This document shows positions 16,763 to 24,997 of a DNA stretch of 64,000 nt, one piece after another (within the stretch, counting starts at the first letter, position 1; every line of letters starts with the position of its first letter). This stretch comes from JAYFQF01 sp034927285 (GTDB lineage Bacteria > Bacillota > Peptococcia > DRI-13 > UBA5745): positions 75,100 to 139,099 of the forward strand of contig JAYFQF010000004.1 in NCBI GenBank assembly GCA_034927285.1. The letters run 5' to 3'. The translations under genes were made by a program, and so were the position numbers. The notes below the pieces were generated by a model, which was not told the origin of the DNA, made no database searches, and worked only from the letters and a program-made list of their open reading frames with translations.

Positions 16763-18037
16763 ATGTTTTACGATTATGCGAAGGTTTACGTCAAAGGCGG
16801 CAACGGAGGCAACGGTATGGTCTCCTTCCGCCGGGAAAAATATGTGCCGGCCGGCGGTCCCTCTGGCGGGGACGGCGGCCGGGGCGGCAGCGTGGTTTTT
16901 GTGGCGGACGAAGGGCTGCGCACCCTGGTGGATTTCCGCTACAAACGGCATTTCAAAGCGCCGGCGGGTCAGCCGGGGCGCAGTAAAAATATGCACGGCG
17001 CCAAAGGGGAGGACCTGATCGTCAAAGTGCCCGTGGGCACTGTAGTAAAAAATGAGGACGGCTCTTTGGTGGGAGATCTGATCTGCCACCATCAGCGGCT
17101 GGTGACGGCGGCCGGGGGCCGGGGCGGCAAAGGAAACGCCCGGTTCGTGTCTTCCATTAACCGTGCCCCGGAAGTAGCGGACAACGGCGAACCGGGTCAG
17201 GAGGCCTTTCTGATCCTGGAGCTGAAGCTTCTGGCGGACGTGGGCCTGGTGGGATTTCCCAATGTGGGCAAGTCCTCCATCATTTCCGTGGTTTCCGCGG
17301 CCAAGCCGAAAATCGCCGATTACCATTTTACCACCATTGACCCGAATCTGGGGGTAGTACGCCTGGAAGAGGAGGACAGCTTTGTCCTGGTGGACATTCC
17401 GGGACTGGTGGAAGGGGCCGCCGAAGGCGTGGGCCTTGGCCACCGCTTCCTGCGCCATGTGGAGCGCACCCGGCTTCTTCTGCACGTGCTGGATATCGCC
17501 GGCTCGGAAGGCCGGGATCCCCTGGAGGATTACCGGACCATCCAAAACGAAATGGAAATTTATAACCCGGCGCTGAAAGCCAAGCCCCAGATCATCGTGG
17601 CTAACAAGATGGATCTGCCGGGGGCCCGGGAGAACCTGGAACGGCTGAAAGAGGCCATGCCTGAGGGACCTGAGGTTTTTGCCGTTTCGGCGGCCACGGG
17701 CCAGGGCCTGCGGGAACTGATGCTGGCGGCGGGGCGGCTGCTGAAGGAGCTGCCGCTGTTCCGGGAAGAGCCAGAGGGAGAAGAGATCAAGGTCACCCGT
17801 TTTGAGGCCCAGGAAGGCCCGGCCCTGAAGATCCTCCGGGACAACGAGAATTACGTGGTGTCAGGCCATGAAGCGGAACGGCAGATCACCCGTACAAACT
17901 TTGCCAATGAAGCGGCGGTGAACCGTCTGCTTAAAATATTACGCAGCATGGGCGTGGATAAGGCCCTCCGGGAGGCCGGCGCTGAAACCGGCGCCACCGT
18001 GGTCATCGGCCCCATGGAATTTGAATTCTACGACTAA
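16763..18037 (+). CDS. obg: GTPase Obg (CgtA)
   Basis: An essential GTPase in 50S ribosome assembly and stress or sporulation signalling. The 424-residue protein has the Gly-rich Obg fold (KVYVKGGNGGNGMVSFRREK, residues 1-158), the G domain with P-loop GFPNVGKSS, DIPGLVEGA and NKMD, and the C-terminal OCT domain. GGAGGAAAAT precedes the ATG. Two signalling genes follow within 24 and 17 bases. Confidence 0.97.
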   Translation: MFYDYAKVYVKGGNGGNGMVSFRREKYVPAGGPSGGDGGRGGSVVFVADEGLRTLVDFRYKRHFKAPAGQPGRSKNMHGAKGEDLIVKVPVGTVVKNEDGSLVGDLICHHQRLVTAAGGRGGKGNARFVSSINRAPEVADNGEPGQEAFLILELKLLADVGLVGFPNVGKSSIISVVSAAKPKIADYHFTTIDPNLGVVRLEEEDSFVLVDIPGLVEGAAEGVGLGHRFLRHVERTRLLLHVLDIAGSEGRDPLEDYRTIQNEMEIYNPALKAKPQIIVANKMDLPGARENLERLKEAMPEGPEVFAVSAATGQGLRELMLAAGRLLKELPLFREEPEGEEIKVTRFEAQEGPALKILRDNENYVVSGHEAERQITRTNFANEAAVNRLLKILRSMGVDKALREAGAETGATVVIGPMEFEFYD

Positions 18038-18060
18038 AGTTTATGGAGGTGGCAACAACC

Positions 18061-18765
18061 ATGAGACGCTTAAAAGCCATGCTGGCGATTTGCGATCAGG
18101 ATGCACTCAGATTATTAAGAGCAAACCTGCGGGCCGGCGGCTATGAAGTCGTGACTGTGCATAGCGGGGAGGAAATTTTGGGCCTGGTGGAAGAGGCGAT
18201 GGCCGACCTTTTGGTGGTTGGCGAAGCCTTGCCCGATATGGAAGGTCTCGTCCTTTGCCGCCAGCTGAGGGAAAATTCCAATATCCCCGTGATCATGATG
18301 GGGAAAGAGGACGGCAGCGCCGGGGTTGTGGCCGCTTTAAATGCGGGGGCCGACGACTTTTTGGCCCATCCCTATTCCACCGACGAGTTTTTTGCCCGGG
18401 TAAACGCGGTGATGCGCCGGGCCAGCCGGGAAATCATCCGGATGGACGACGGAAAGCGCCGCATTGGCAACCTGGTGATCGATATGGGCCAGCGTCAGGT
18501 GAATATCAAGGGACGGACCGCATCCCTTACGCCTACGGAATTCAAGCTTTTGATGTACCTGGCCGACCGCCCGGAGCAGGTGATCCCCCATGAGGAGCTT
18601 TTAGTGAACATCTGGGGCAAGGAATATGCCCAGTGCGTTCATTACCTGCGGGTGGGCATCGGGCGGCTGCGGCAGAAGATCGAAAGCGACCCGGCCAATC
18701 CGGTCTATCTGGTGACCTGCAGCGGCGTGGGATATATGCTGCAGGAAGGCGGCGCCGCCAGTTAG
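18061..18765 (+). CDS. OmpR-family response regulator with degenerate receiver
   Basis: A 234-residue protein with an N-terminal receiver-like domain (1-120) and a C-terminal winged-helix DNA-binding domain (about 140-230, LTPTEFKLLMYLADRP and the final YLVTCSGVGYML). The usual phosphoacceptor Asp is Gly54 (VVGEALPDMEG), the switch Thr is Gly81 (MMGKED) and the conserved Lys is His103 (LAHPYS), so normal aspartyl phosphorylation looks impossible. No histidine kinase gene lies nearby. The ATG at 18061 has GGAGGTG 8 bases upstream; an earlier in-frame ATG at 18043 precedes that site. It follows obg by 23 bases and precedes an RsbT/RsbW-like ATPase gene, suggesting a joint signalling role. Confidence 0.9.
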   Translation: MRRLKAMLAICDQDALRLLRANLRAGGYEVVTVHSGEEILGLVEEAMADLLVVGEALPDMEGLVLCRQLRENSNIPVIMMGKEDGSAGVVAALNAGADDFLAHPYSTDEFFARVNAVMRRASREIIRMDDGKRRIGNLVIDMGQRQVNIKGRTASLTPTEFKLLMYLADRPEQVIPHEELLVNIWGKEYAQCVHYLRVGIGRLRQKIESDPANPVYLVTCSGVGYMLQEGGAAS

Positions 18766-18782
18766 GAAAGGGGATCGCCCAC

Positions 18783-19259
18783 ATGGCCAGGAAAAACAGG
18801 CTGAAGGAAGAGGAAGGCTTCAAAACCATTGTTAAAATACCGGTTATCCGGGAAGATTTCGGCCATGCCGGCGAAGGCAGTTCTCAGTTGAAGCGGGAGC
18901 TGGTGAAGCTTGGCTATTCTCCCGCCACCATCCGCCGGGTGGCCGTGGCCTCCTATGAGGCGGAATTAAACATCGTCATTCATTCCCTGGGCGGCGAGCT
19001 GGAGGCCGGGGTGCGGCCTCAGGCGGTAAAGATCGTAGCCAGGGACCGGGGCCCCGGGATCAAGGATATTGAAAAGGCCATGGAACAGGGGTTTTCCACC
19101 GCGCCGGCCCACATTCAGCAGATGGGCTTCGGCGCCGGCATGGGTCTGCCCAACATTAAAAAAAGCTGCGACGAATTTACTATCGAAAGCAGCAAGGGAA
19201 ACCCCACCACCATTACGATGGTGATCCGGGAACCGGCGACCGGGGAAGCCGCCGGGTAA
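18783..19259 (+). CDS. RsbT/RsbW-like GHKL ATPase (anti-sigma or serine kinase type)
   Basis: A 158-residue single-domain HATPase. The N box is in SYEAELNIVIHS, G1 in VARDRGPGIKD, and G2 in GFGAGMGLPNIKKSCDEF; the last form with DEF resembles RsbT and the ATPases found next to hydrogenase-like genes in Clostridia. Such proteins phosphorylate an STAS partner or bind a sigma factor or enzyme. No STAS or sigma gene is adjacent. SD AAGGGG at 9 bases before the ATG. It follows the degenerate response regulator by 17 bases; a terminator at 19337-19366 separates it from the hydrogenase-like gene. Confidence 0.85.
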   Translation: MARKNRLKEEEGFKTIVKIPVIREDFGHAGEGSSQLKRELVKLGYSPATIRRVAVASYEAELNIVIHSLGGELEAGVRPQAVKIVARDRGPGIKDIEKAMEQGFSTAPAHIQQMGFGAGMGLPNIKKSCDEFTIESSKGNPTTITMVIREPATGEAAG

Positions 19260-19336
19260 GATTAAAGGGCAGGGCCCTCATCAGCAGGCATAATCACCCA
19301 TAGTCAAAGAAAAAGGCAGGTCTTTTTGTTTATCTT

Positions 19337-19366
19337 AACGGCGGAATATAGCTTTCGCCGTTTTTT
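19337..19366 (+). terminator. Rho-independent terminator after the ATPase gene
   Basis: AACGGCG (19337-19343) pairs with CGCCGTT (19356-19362) and runs into six T. Confidence 0.8.
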
Positions 19367-19419
19367 GTGATAGAATGTTAGGATAGAGGGAAATAAAGGG
19401 GCTGGCGAGGTGATTGGAA

Positions 19420-20754
19420 GTGACAATGCATTCCGTCCGGTTGGATAAAGAGCGCTGCGTGGGTTGCACCACCTGTATCAAGACTTGTCCGACTCAAGCG
19501 ATCCGGGTGAAAAAAGGCAAAGCCAGAATTATCGAGAGCCGGTGCATTGACTGCGGCGAATGCATCAGGGTATGTCCCACTTATGCCAAAGTGGCCCGGA
19601 CAAAAAGCCTGGATATGATCAAAGACTTCCGCTATCCGGTAGCGGTGGTTTCGCCGGCCCTCTACGGTCAGTTCCCCGCCGGCACCGATATTAATCTGAT
19701 CTTTTCCGGATTGCGGGAAATGGGGTTTAAGCGGGTAGTGGACGTAGCCAGAGGAGCGGAATATCTGGGCAGGTTTATCAACGAATATATGGAGGAGCAC
19801 CCGGAAATCCGGCCGGTGATTTCTTCCGGCTGTCCCACGGTAACCCGGCTGATCACCGTACGCTTTCCGGAGCTGGCGGAAAACGTGATCCCGATTAATC
19901 AGCCCATGGAGATCATGGCCAAGCTGGTAAGGCAGCGGATGGAGCGGGAAGGCTATCCAAAAGAGGAGATCGGCATTTTTTATATTGCCCCCTGCACCGC
20001 GGAAGTGACGTCCGGCCGCCGGCCCATCGGCTTTGGCGATCCGGTCATCAACGCCAGCATCTCCATTTCCGACGTCTTCTGGCCCTTATTTAATATCGTC
20101 AAGGGATTGAAAAAGCCTACGGAAAAGCTCCAGGCCGGCTCTGTCGGCCTCCGCTGGGCCTGCGTGGGCGGCGAGGCCAAGATGGTGGACAAAAAATACA
20201 GCTCTTTGGCGGTAGACGGCCTAAGCCATCTGATCGAGGTGCTGGAATCCCTGTCCATCGGACGGCTCCAGGGGATCGACTATATCGAAGGGCGGGCCTG
20301 CAGCGGCGGTTGCGTAGGCGGTGTGCTGACCATAGAGAACGCCTATGTGGCCAAGGAGATCATCCGGCAGGCCTGCCGGAATAATCAGCGGGTTCCCTTT
20401 AACGCTTTGGAAGAAGAATACCACTGGCAGGACTTCCGCTGGAGGCAGGGGCTTGAGTACCGCTCCGCCCTGCTTTTGGACGCCAAGCCAGAAGTAGCCA
20501 TGCTGAAGATGGAAGCGGTAAACGATATCCTGAAAAAACTGCCGGGCATGGACTGCGGCGCCTGCGGCGCGCCCAACTGCCGGACCCTGGCGGAGGATAT
20601 CGTCCAGGACGAGGCGGACCAGATGGATTGCATCTTCGTCTTCCGGGAAAAGGTGGCCAGCCTGGCGGAGGATATGATCAGAATCTCCCGGAAGCTGCCG
20701 ATCTCCCTTGCTTCCGACGACGGGGAAGAGGAGCCGGAGCCGGAAGACGATTGA
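19420..20754 (+). CDS. Hydrogenase-like iron-sulfur protein, probable redox or H2 sensor
   Basis: A 444-residue protein. Order of domains: two ferredoxin-type 4Fe-4S motifs (CVGCTTCIKTCP and CIDCGECIRVCP), the [FeFe]-hydrogenase large-subunit fold (about 75-360), and a C-terminal four-cysteine Fe-S domain (CGACGAPNC with a later C). H-cluster-like cysteines remain in SSGCP (C138), APCTAEV and RACSGGC, but the proton-relay Cys of TSCCP is Gly137 and the MPCxxK Lys is lost, so it is unlikely to be an efficient hydrogenase. There is no PAS or kinase domain. The GTG at 19420 is preferred because GAGGTG lies 7 bases before it; ATG 19426 and TTG 19414 are alternatives. Confidence 0.85.
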   Translation: MTMHSVRLDKERCVGCTTCIKTCPTQAIRVKKGKARIIESRCIDCGECIRVCPTYAKVARTKSLDMIKDFRYPVAVVSPALYGQFPAGTDINLIFSGLREMGFKRVVDVARGAEYLGRFINEYMEEHPEIRPVISSGCPTVTRLITVRFPELAENVIPINQPMEIMAKLVRQRMEREGYPKEEIGIFYIAPCTAEVTSGRRPIGFGDPVINASISISDVFWPLFNIVKGLKKPTEKLQAGSVGLRWACVGGEAKMVDKKYSSLAVDGLSHLIEVLESLSIGRLQGIDYIEGRACSGGCVGGVLTIENAYVAKEIIRQACRNNQRVPFNALEEEYHWQDFRWRQGLEYRSALLLDAKPEVAMLKMEAVNDILKKLPGMDCGACGAPNCRTLAEDIVQDEADQMDCIFVFREKVASLAEDMIRISRKLPISLASDDGEEEPEPEDD

Positions 20755-21086
20755 GGAGGGATTCCCCTTTCTCCCGGTTCCTGAATTGCTTTTCGCCGGC
20801 AAATCGCCAGAACACCGTACCGACGTTGACAAGTCCCGCTTTTAATATTGGGATGAGCTTGGATAATCCTGCCGCGAAAAGCAGTTGCAATAATCCGAAT
20901 AAGGATGTTCCGGCATACTGTTCTTTAAGAATGACCGCTTAGAGGCATCGGCTTCCTCTTAGAGGCTCAGCATCCTCTTACGAGCATCGTTTGAGATAAC
21001 GCATTTACAAAACAAAAGGGCGCGCCGCATTACGCTTAAAACGCATTACGGCCCGCCCTTTTTATTTTCCCGGCGATGTCTTGGTC
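20755..21086. other. Intergenic region with possible gene remnant and terminator
   Basis: About 330 bases between convergent genes. On the minus strand 20760-20940 is open and reads like protein (for instance LSKLIPILKAGLVNVGTVFW) but has no start codon or ribosome binding site, and a stop precedes it. It may be a remnant of a lost gene; I do not recognise a family. A bidirectional terminator lies at 21014-21063. Confidence 0.4.
21014..21063. terminator. Bidirectional terminator between convergent genes
   Basis: AAAGGGCG-GCCG on the left pairs with CGGC-CGCCCTTT on the right with one mismatch; the loop holds two copies of CGCATTACG or GCATTACG. A/T runs flank both sides. Confidence 0.7.
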
Positions 21087-21287
21087 TTATTCCTTGTCTT
21101 CCAAAGCCGCGTTCAGGTCATCCACCAATTGGTCCACATCAATGCCGTGAACCTCGGCCCCCTGGCTCAAGGTCTCAAACCGGGCAGCCAGGCAGCCGAT
21201 GCAGCCCAGGCCGTATTCCCTGAACACAGGCAGGACTTCAGGGTGCTCCATAACGATATCGGTAATGGACATATCCTTGCTAATCAT
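21087..21287 (-). CDS. DUF1858 small redox-disulfide domain protein
   Basis: A 66-residue protein, complete, matching the DUF1858/TIGR03980 family: MSITDIVMEHPEVLPVF, then the CIGC motif (YGLGCIGCLAARFETL). The CxxC pair could be a thiol switch or metal site. Members are often found near hybrid-cluster proteins and other Fe-S enzymes; here it converges on the hydrogenase-like gene. AGGAGG lies 8-9 bases before its ATG on the minus strand. Precise function unknown. Confidence 0.88.
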   Translation of the reverse strand: MISKDMSITDIVMEHPEVLPVFREYGLGCIGCLAARFETLSQGAEVHGIDVDQLVDDLNAALEDKE

Positions 21288-21451
21288 AAAACAGCCTCCT
21301 ATCTATTTACATACAAGTTACATACAAGCTTATTATGTTTATCTACTGAAAAAATTATATCAAACTATATTTAAATAGCAACAGGTTTTTTGGGCTTTCT
21401 CTGGCAAAGAAAAAATGATAAAATAGGTTATTGAGAAAGGGGCGGTGTAAT

Positions 21452-22615
21452 TTGACAAATATTTACGGACTGAGCGGACTCCGGCCGGCAGCGGAAGCGG
21501 TGAAGCCGCTGACCTGTCCCCCTTATGATGTGATTAAACCGGGCACCAGGCTGGAAGCCATCCTGAAGGCAAACGAAAGGTCCCTTTATCATATCGTCCT
21601 GGGCGAAGAACCCGTGGAAACCCTGGCGGCCTTCTTGCGGCAGGGGCTTTTGATCGAGGACGGGGAGCCGGCTTTTTACGTTTATGAACAGCGTTACGGC
21701 ACCGGCCGCCGGCTGGGCTTTCTGACGTCGGTGGAGGTGACTCCTTATGAGGAAAAGGAAATCATCCGCCACGAAAAGACTTTTGACGAAAAGGTGAAAG
21801 GCAGGATCCGGCTGATGGAGGAAACCGGCTACGTAACGGAGCCTATCTGGCTGCTGACCCGCAGCGGCGTCCAGGAAGTGCTGGAAGCGGCCGCGGCGGA
21901 AGAGGAGCCGGTCTATGAGTTTACTTCCGACTTTGCCGGGGAGTCCGAGCTTTCCGGGATCGAAAACCGGATATTCAAAGTATCGGAGGCTTCCTCCCTG
22001 GGCGCAAAGCTGAAAGCTCTGACGGCCCGGGGCCCGCTGTATATCGCCGACGGCCATCACCGCTACCACAGCGCTTTGCGCATGGGACTGAAACAATGCA
22101 TCGCCTATGTCTGCCAGGCAGACCAGGCCAGGATCCAGGCTTACAACCGGGTGATCCGGGGCCGCCGGCCTTTTGCCGAGATCAAAGATCAGCTGCCTTT
22201 GAAAAGGGAAACGGCCTTTGCCACACCCCGGCGCCATCATTTTGCCGTCTATACCCGGGAAGGAATATATAGCTACGGCATAGAGCAGGCGGACGAAAGC
22301 GACGTGGTAGGCCGTCTGGATTGCAGGCTTTTGGAAAACACCCTGTATCCGCTTCTGGAACTGGAGCACAGTCTGATCAACGATCAGAGATACTTTGATT
22401 ACTATGCCGAAAGCGAATTGGTCCGAATGCAAAAAGAAGTGGACGAAGGGCGCTATGATATCGCCGTGGCCCTGCATCCTGTGGATCCTGAGGAATTAAT
22501 GGCGGTGGCCGAAGCGGGCACCGGGGATCCCCGCATCGTCATGCCTGAAAAGTCCACGTTTTTTGCGCCGAAGATCCTGTCCGGCCTGTTTTTGATCCGG
22601 ACGGAAAAAAGATGA
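21452..22615 (+). CDS. DUF1015 family protein
   Basis: A 387-residue protein of the conserved DUF1015 family, recognised by the N-terminal LRPAAEAVKPLTCPPYDVI, the RHEKTF segment and the IADGHHRYHSAL motif. No reaction is established; some homologues lie beside serA/serC genes. The start is TTG at 21452 with AAGGGG-CGGTG upstream; the open frame extends 21 bases further to a TTG without a site. Likely a single-gene unit, followed 55 bases later by a GNAT gene with its own strong SD. Confidence 0.85.
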   Translation: MTNIYGLSGLRPAAEAVKPLTCPPYDVIKPGTRLEAILKANERSLYHIVLGEEPVETLAAFLRQGLLIEDGEPAFYVYEQRYGTGRRLGFLTSVEVTPYEEKEIIRHEKTFDEKVKGRIRLMEETGYVTEPIWLLTRSGVQEVLEAAAAEEEPVYEFTSDFAGESELSGIENRIFKVSEASSLGAKLKALTARGPLYIADGHHRYHSALRMGLKQCIAYVCQADQARIQAYNRVIRGRRPFAEIKDQLPLKRETAFATPRRHHFAVYTREGIYSYGIEQADESDVVGRLDCRLLENTLYPLLELEHSLINDQRYFDYYAESELVRMQKEVDEGRYDIAVALHPVDPEELMAVAEAGTGDPRIVMPEKSTFFAPKILSGLFLIRTEKR

Positions 22616-22670
22616 TCCCGCAAGGGAAAGTGATCCGTGTTGTATTGACAAATATACAGGAGGTGACCTC

Positions 22671-23255
22671 ATGCTGCAGGGAAGAAAAGTGATTTTGCGG
22701 CCCCTGGAGGAAAGCGATGCGGTCGTTTTACAAAAATGGTACATGGATAAGGAATTCCGCATGGCCTACGACGCCTATGAAAGCGTGGAACTGGAGACCA
22801 TTAAGGAGGAAATCCGGGCGGCCAAAGGCGGCATCTATGATCCCACCCTGACCAAGCTGCTCTTTTTGGTACTGCGTTCCCGGGACAAGGAGCCCATCGG
22901 CATCTGCTGCCTGCGTGATATCGACCGCTTAAACGGCAATGCCGAAGTGCTTTTGGGCATCGGAGAAAAGGATATGCGCCTGGCCGGTTACGGCCTGGAC
23001 CTTTTGATTGTTTTGCTGGATCTGGCCTATTATGACCTGGGTCTGCAAAAGACTTACATGAAGATCCTGGAAAGCCAGCCCTACGGTCTGCAGAATGCGG
23101 TTAAGTTCGGCTACAAGGCCGAGGGGCATCTGCGGAACCAGGCTTTCATTGAAGGAAAATATGTAAACGTCTTTTTCCTGGGCATGCTGAAAAGCGATTA
23201 TGAGAAGCTGTCCATCGTACCCAAGTGGAAAAAGGTCCAGAGGAGAAGGAAATGA
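22671..23255 (+). CDS. GNAT family N-acetyltransferase
   Basis: A 194-residue protein resembling RimJ/RimL-type acetyltransferases: VILRPLEESDAVVLQKWYMD at the start, an acetyl-CoA region around LGIGEKDMRLAGYGLDLL and a C-terminal KFGYKAEGHLRNQAFIEGKY typical of the group that modifies N-termini or small amines. Substrate unknown. AGGAGGTG precedes the ATG. Its stop overlaps the next gene start (ATGA), so the two are translationally coupled. Confidence 0.88.
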   Translation: MLQGRKVILRPLEESDAVVLQKWYMDKEFRMAYDAYESVELETIKEEIRAAKGGIYDPTLTKLLFLVLRSRDKEPIGICCLRDIDRLNGNAEVLLGIGEKDMRLAGYGLDLLIVLLDLAYYDLGLQKTYMKILESQPYGLQNAVKFGYKAEGHLRNQAFIEGKYVNVFFLGMLKSDYEKLSIVPKWKKVQRRRK

Positions 23256-24307
23256 AAAAACCCTTGATCATCGGTTTTTGCGGCACCGCAAAAAATACGG
23301 GAAAAACCACCACAATGAAGGTGGTAATGGACGGAGCCTATGCCAAAGGGCTGACCATCGCTCTGACCAGCATCGGCTATGACGGCGAGCTGGTGGACCA
23401 TATCACCGGCCTGCCCAAGCCCAGAATTCACGCCCTGCCGGGGACAATGGTGGCGATTGCCGACAGCTGTGCCAAAGGCAGCACCGCGGATATAGAGATT
23501 TTGAAGCATACCGATATTGAAACGGCTTTAGGAAAAGTGGTGATCGGCCGGGTCAGAAAACCGGGCCTGATCCTTTTGGCCGGCCCCACCAAATCTGTGG
23601 AAATCCGCCGGGCCAACGAATACCTGAAAGAATACGGCTGCGACCTGGTTTTGGTGGACGGGGCCTTAAGCCGCATCGCCCCCATGGTGGAAACCGACGG
23701 CATCATCATGGCTACCGGCGCCTCCCGGACAAATAACATCGACCTTCTGGTGGAAGAAACGGCGGCTATCGCCGCCGCTTATGAGCTGCCTCTTTGGCCC
23801 CATGACCGGGCGGAGACCGAAGCTATGGCCGCCGCGGGACAGGTGGTACGGGCCGGCTCTTTGCTGGATGAAGCCATGACGGAAGACCTGCTGGCCAAAG
23901 TCGGTCCCGGCGCCGAGGCGGTGGTACTGGAAGGCATCATCGGCCAACTGGGTTTTGAGGCGATTTTTGAACTGGGTCTGGAAAAGCTGAAGGGTAAAGC
24001 CATCGTGGTGCAGGACCCCATTAAAATTTTAGTGTCCGGCGCGCCTACGGAACTGAAATCCTGGATGGCCAAGCTGGCCGCCGCCAATATTTCCCTGCTG
24101 GTGGTGCGGCAGGTAGCCTTGCGGCTGATTACCGTAAATCCGTTTTATCCCCGTTACCGCTACGCTACCCATGACTACGAAGCGGCTTATGTGGACAAGG
24201 ATAAGCTGAAGGAATCCATGCAGAAGCTGGTGGCCGCGCCGGTGGTAAATGTGCTGGACGAAACCGAGGAAGAGATTTTTGCCCGGGTGGCAAAGGAACT
24301 GGCCTGA
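23252..24307 (+). CDS. P-loop NTPase of unknown role (possibly aminomutase-reactivase-like)
   Basis: A 351-residue protein with an N-terminal P-loop, FCGTAKNTGKTTTMK, followed by TSIGYDGELVDHITGLPKPRI and two further conserved-looking segments (LVLVDGALSRIAP and GASRTNNIDLL). The layout recalls the KamB-type subunit annotated as a reactivase of B12-dependent lysine/ornithine aminomutases, but this comparison is from memory and no aminomutase gene is present here. The C-terminal third is a separate alpha/beta domain. Coupled to the GNAT gene by a 4-base overlap. GAAGG precedes the ATG. Confidence 0.7.
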   Translation: MKKPLIIGFCGTAKNTGKTTTMKVVMDGAYAKGLTIALTSIGYDGELVDHITGLPKPRIHALPGTMVAIADSCAKGSTADIEILKHTDIETALGKVVIGRVRKPGLILLAGPTKSVEIRRANEYLKEYGCDLVLVDGALSRIAPMVETDGIIMATGASRTNNIDLLVEETAAIAAAYELPLWPHDRAETEAMAAAGQVVRAGSLLDEAMTEDLLAKVGPGAEAVVLEGIIGQLGFEAIFELGLEKLKGKAIVVQDPIKILVSGAPTELKSWMAKLAAANISLLVVRQVALRLITVNPFYPRYRYATHDYEAAYVDKDKLKESMQKLVAAPVVNVLDETEEEIFARVAKELA

Positions 24308-24377
24308 AGACGGCGGAAAAGCCGGGAAGTTCTTTTGCTGAACCTTTGCCAAGGCCATAAGGAGGAAAAGCGCCGGC

Positions 24378-24890
24378 ATGGAAAACAGACGGAAAAAACC
24401 CCTGAAGGAGTATAAATATCTTACCAGAATCAAGGTAGAGCTGATGGTGATCACCTGTCTGATCGCTTTATTTGTCCCCATTGCGATCTGGGACGGAGGA
24501 AAATATCTGGTGGCCTTTGCCGTGGGCTGCATTGCCCTGGCTTTCGCTTTTATCACCTGGCAGGATTCACACGACAAGGTTACCTTATATAACGACTGCC
24601 TGGTTCAGGAAAAAGGCGCCGGACCATTTCGACGGGTCTATACCCTGAAATGGGGAGAAGTGGCCTATTTGAAGGATGAGACAAAGCTCTTCAGCATGGG
24701 ACGCAGCTACTATGTAAAAAACGATGGGGTAAAGGGAGAAAAACCGGTGAAAATCCGTATCAATTCTTCCCTGGGGGATTACCGGGAGCTCCTGGCTTCC
24801 GTGATCCGGCTTTCGCCAAATCTTGTGATTGACGGCCGGGCGGAAAAGATGCTGGCCAAAATGGGGATTGAATATAAAAAAAGAAAATAA
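24378..24890 (+). CDS. Membrane protein with PH-like soluble domain, unknown function
   Basis: A 170-residue protein with a basic N-terminus (ENRRKKPLKEYKYLTR), two membrane helices (about 18-60) and a soluble C-terminal part of about 105 residues that reads like a bacterial PH domain (VTLYNDCLVQEKG, then LKWGEVAYLKDE). No signature for a reaction. AAGGAGG lies 13 bases upstream of the ATG. It stands between the P-loop gene and the Fur-family gene and may be monocistronic. Confidence 0.7.
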   Translation: MENRRKKPLKEYKYLTRIKVELMVITCLIALFVPIAIWDGGKYLVAFAVGCIALAFAFITWQDSHDKVTLYNDCLVQEKGAGPFRRVYTLKWGEVAYLKDETKLFSMGRSYYVKNDGVKGEKPVKIRINSSLGDYRELLASVIRLSPNLVIDGRAEKMLAKMGIEYKKRK

Positions 24891-24931
24891 GAGGCAGGCT
24901 TCTTTCACGTTGCCATTTTTATGAATTTTTC

Positions 24932-24960
24932 TTGACAGGGCGGCAGGAAAGAGGTACTAT
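24932..24960 (+). promoter_or_regulatory. Sigma-A promoter of the Fur-family gene
   Basis: TTGACA (24932-24937), 17 bases, TACTAT (24955-24960). Confidence 0.8.
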
Positions 24961-24963
24961 TTC

Positions 24964-24978
24964 TAATAAGAATTATTA
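24964..24978 (+). promoter_or_regulatory. Fur/PerR-type operator candidate
   Basis: TAATAA, GAA, TTATTA is a perfect inverted repeat resembling a Per box, placed on the transcription start of the regulator gene, as expected for autorepression. Confidence 0.6.
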
Positions 24979-24997
24979 TTCATAAGGGATGATGGCG

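Noticed and set aside
16625..17545. 306-codon minus-strand open frame
   Set aside because: Antisense to obg, an unmistakable essential gene.
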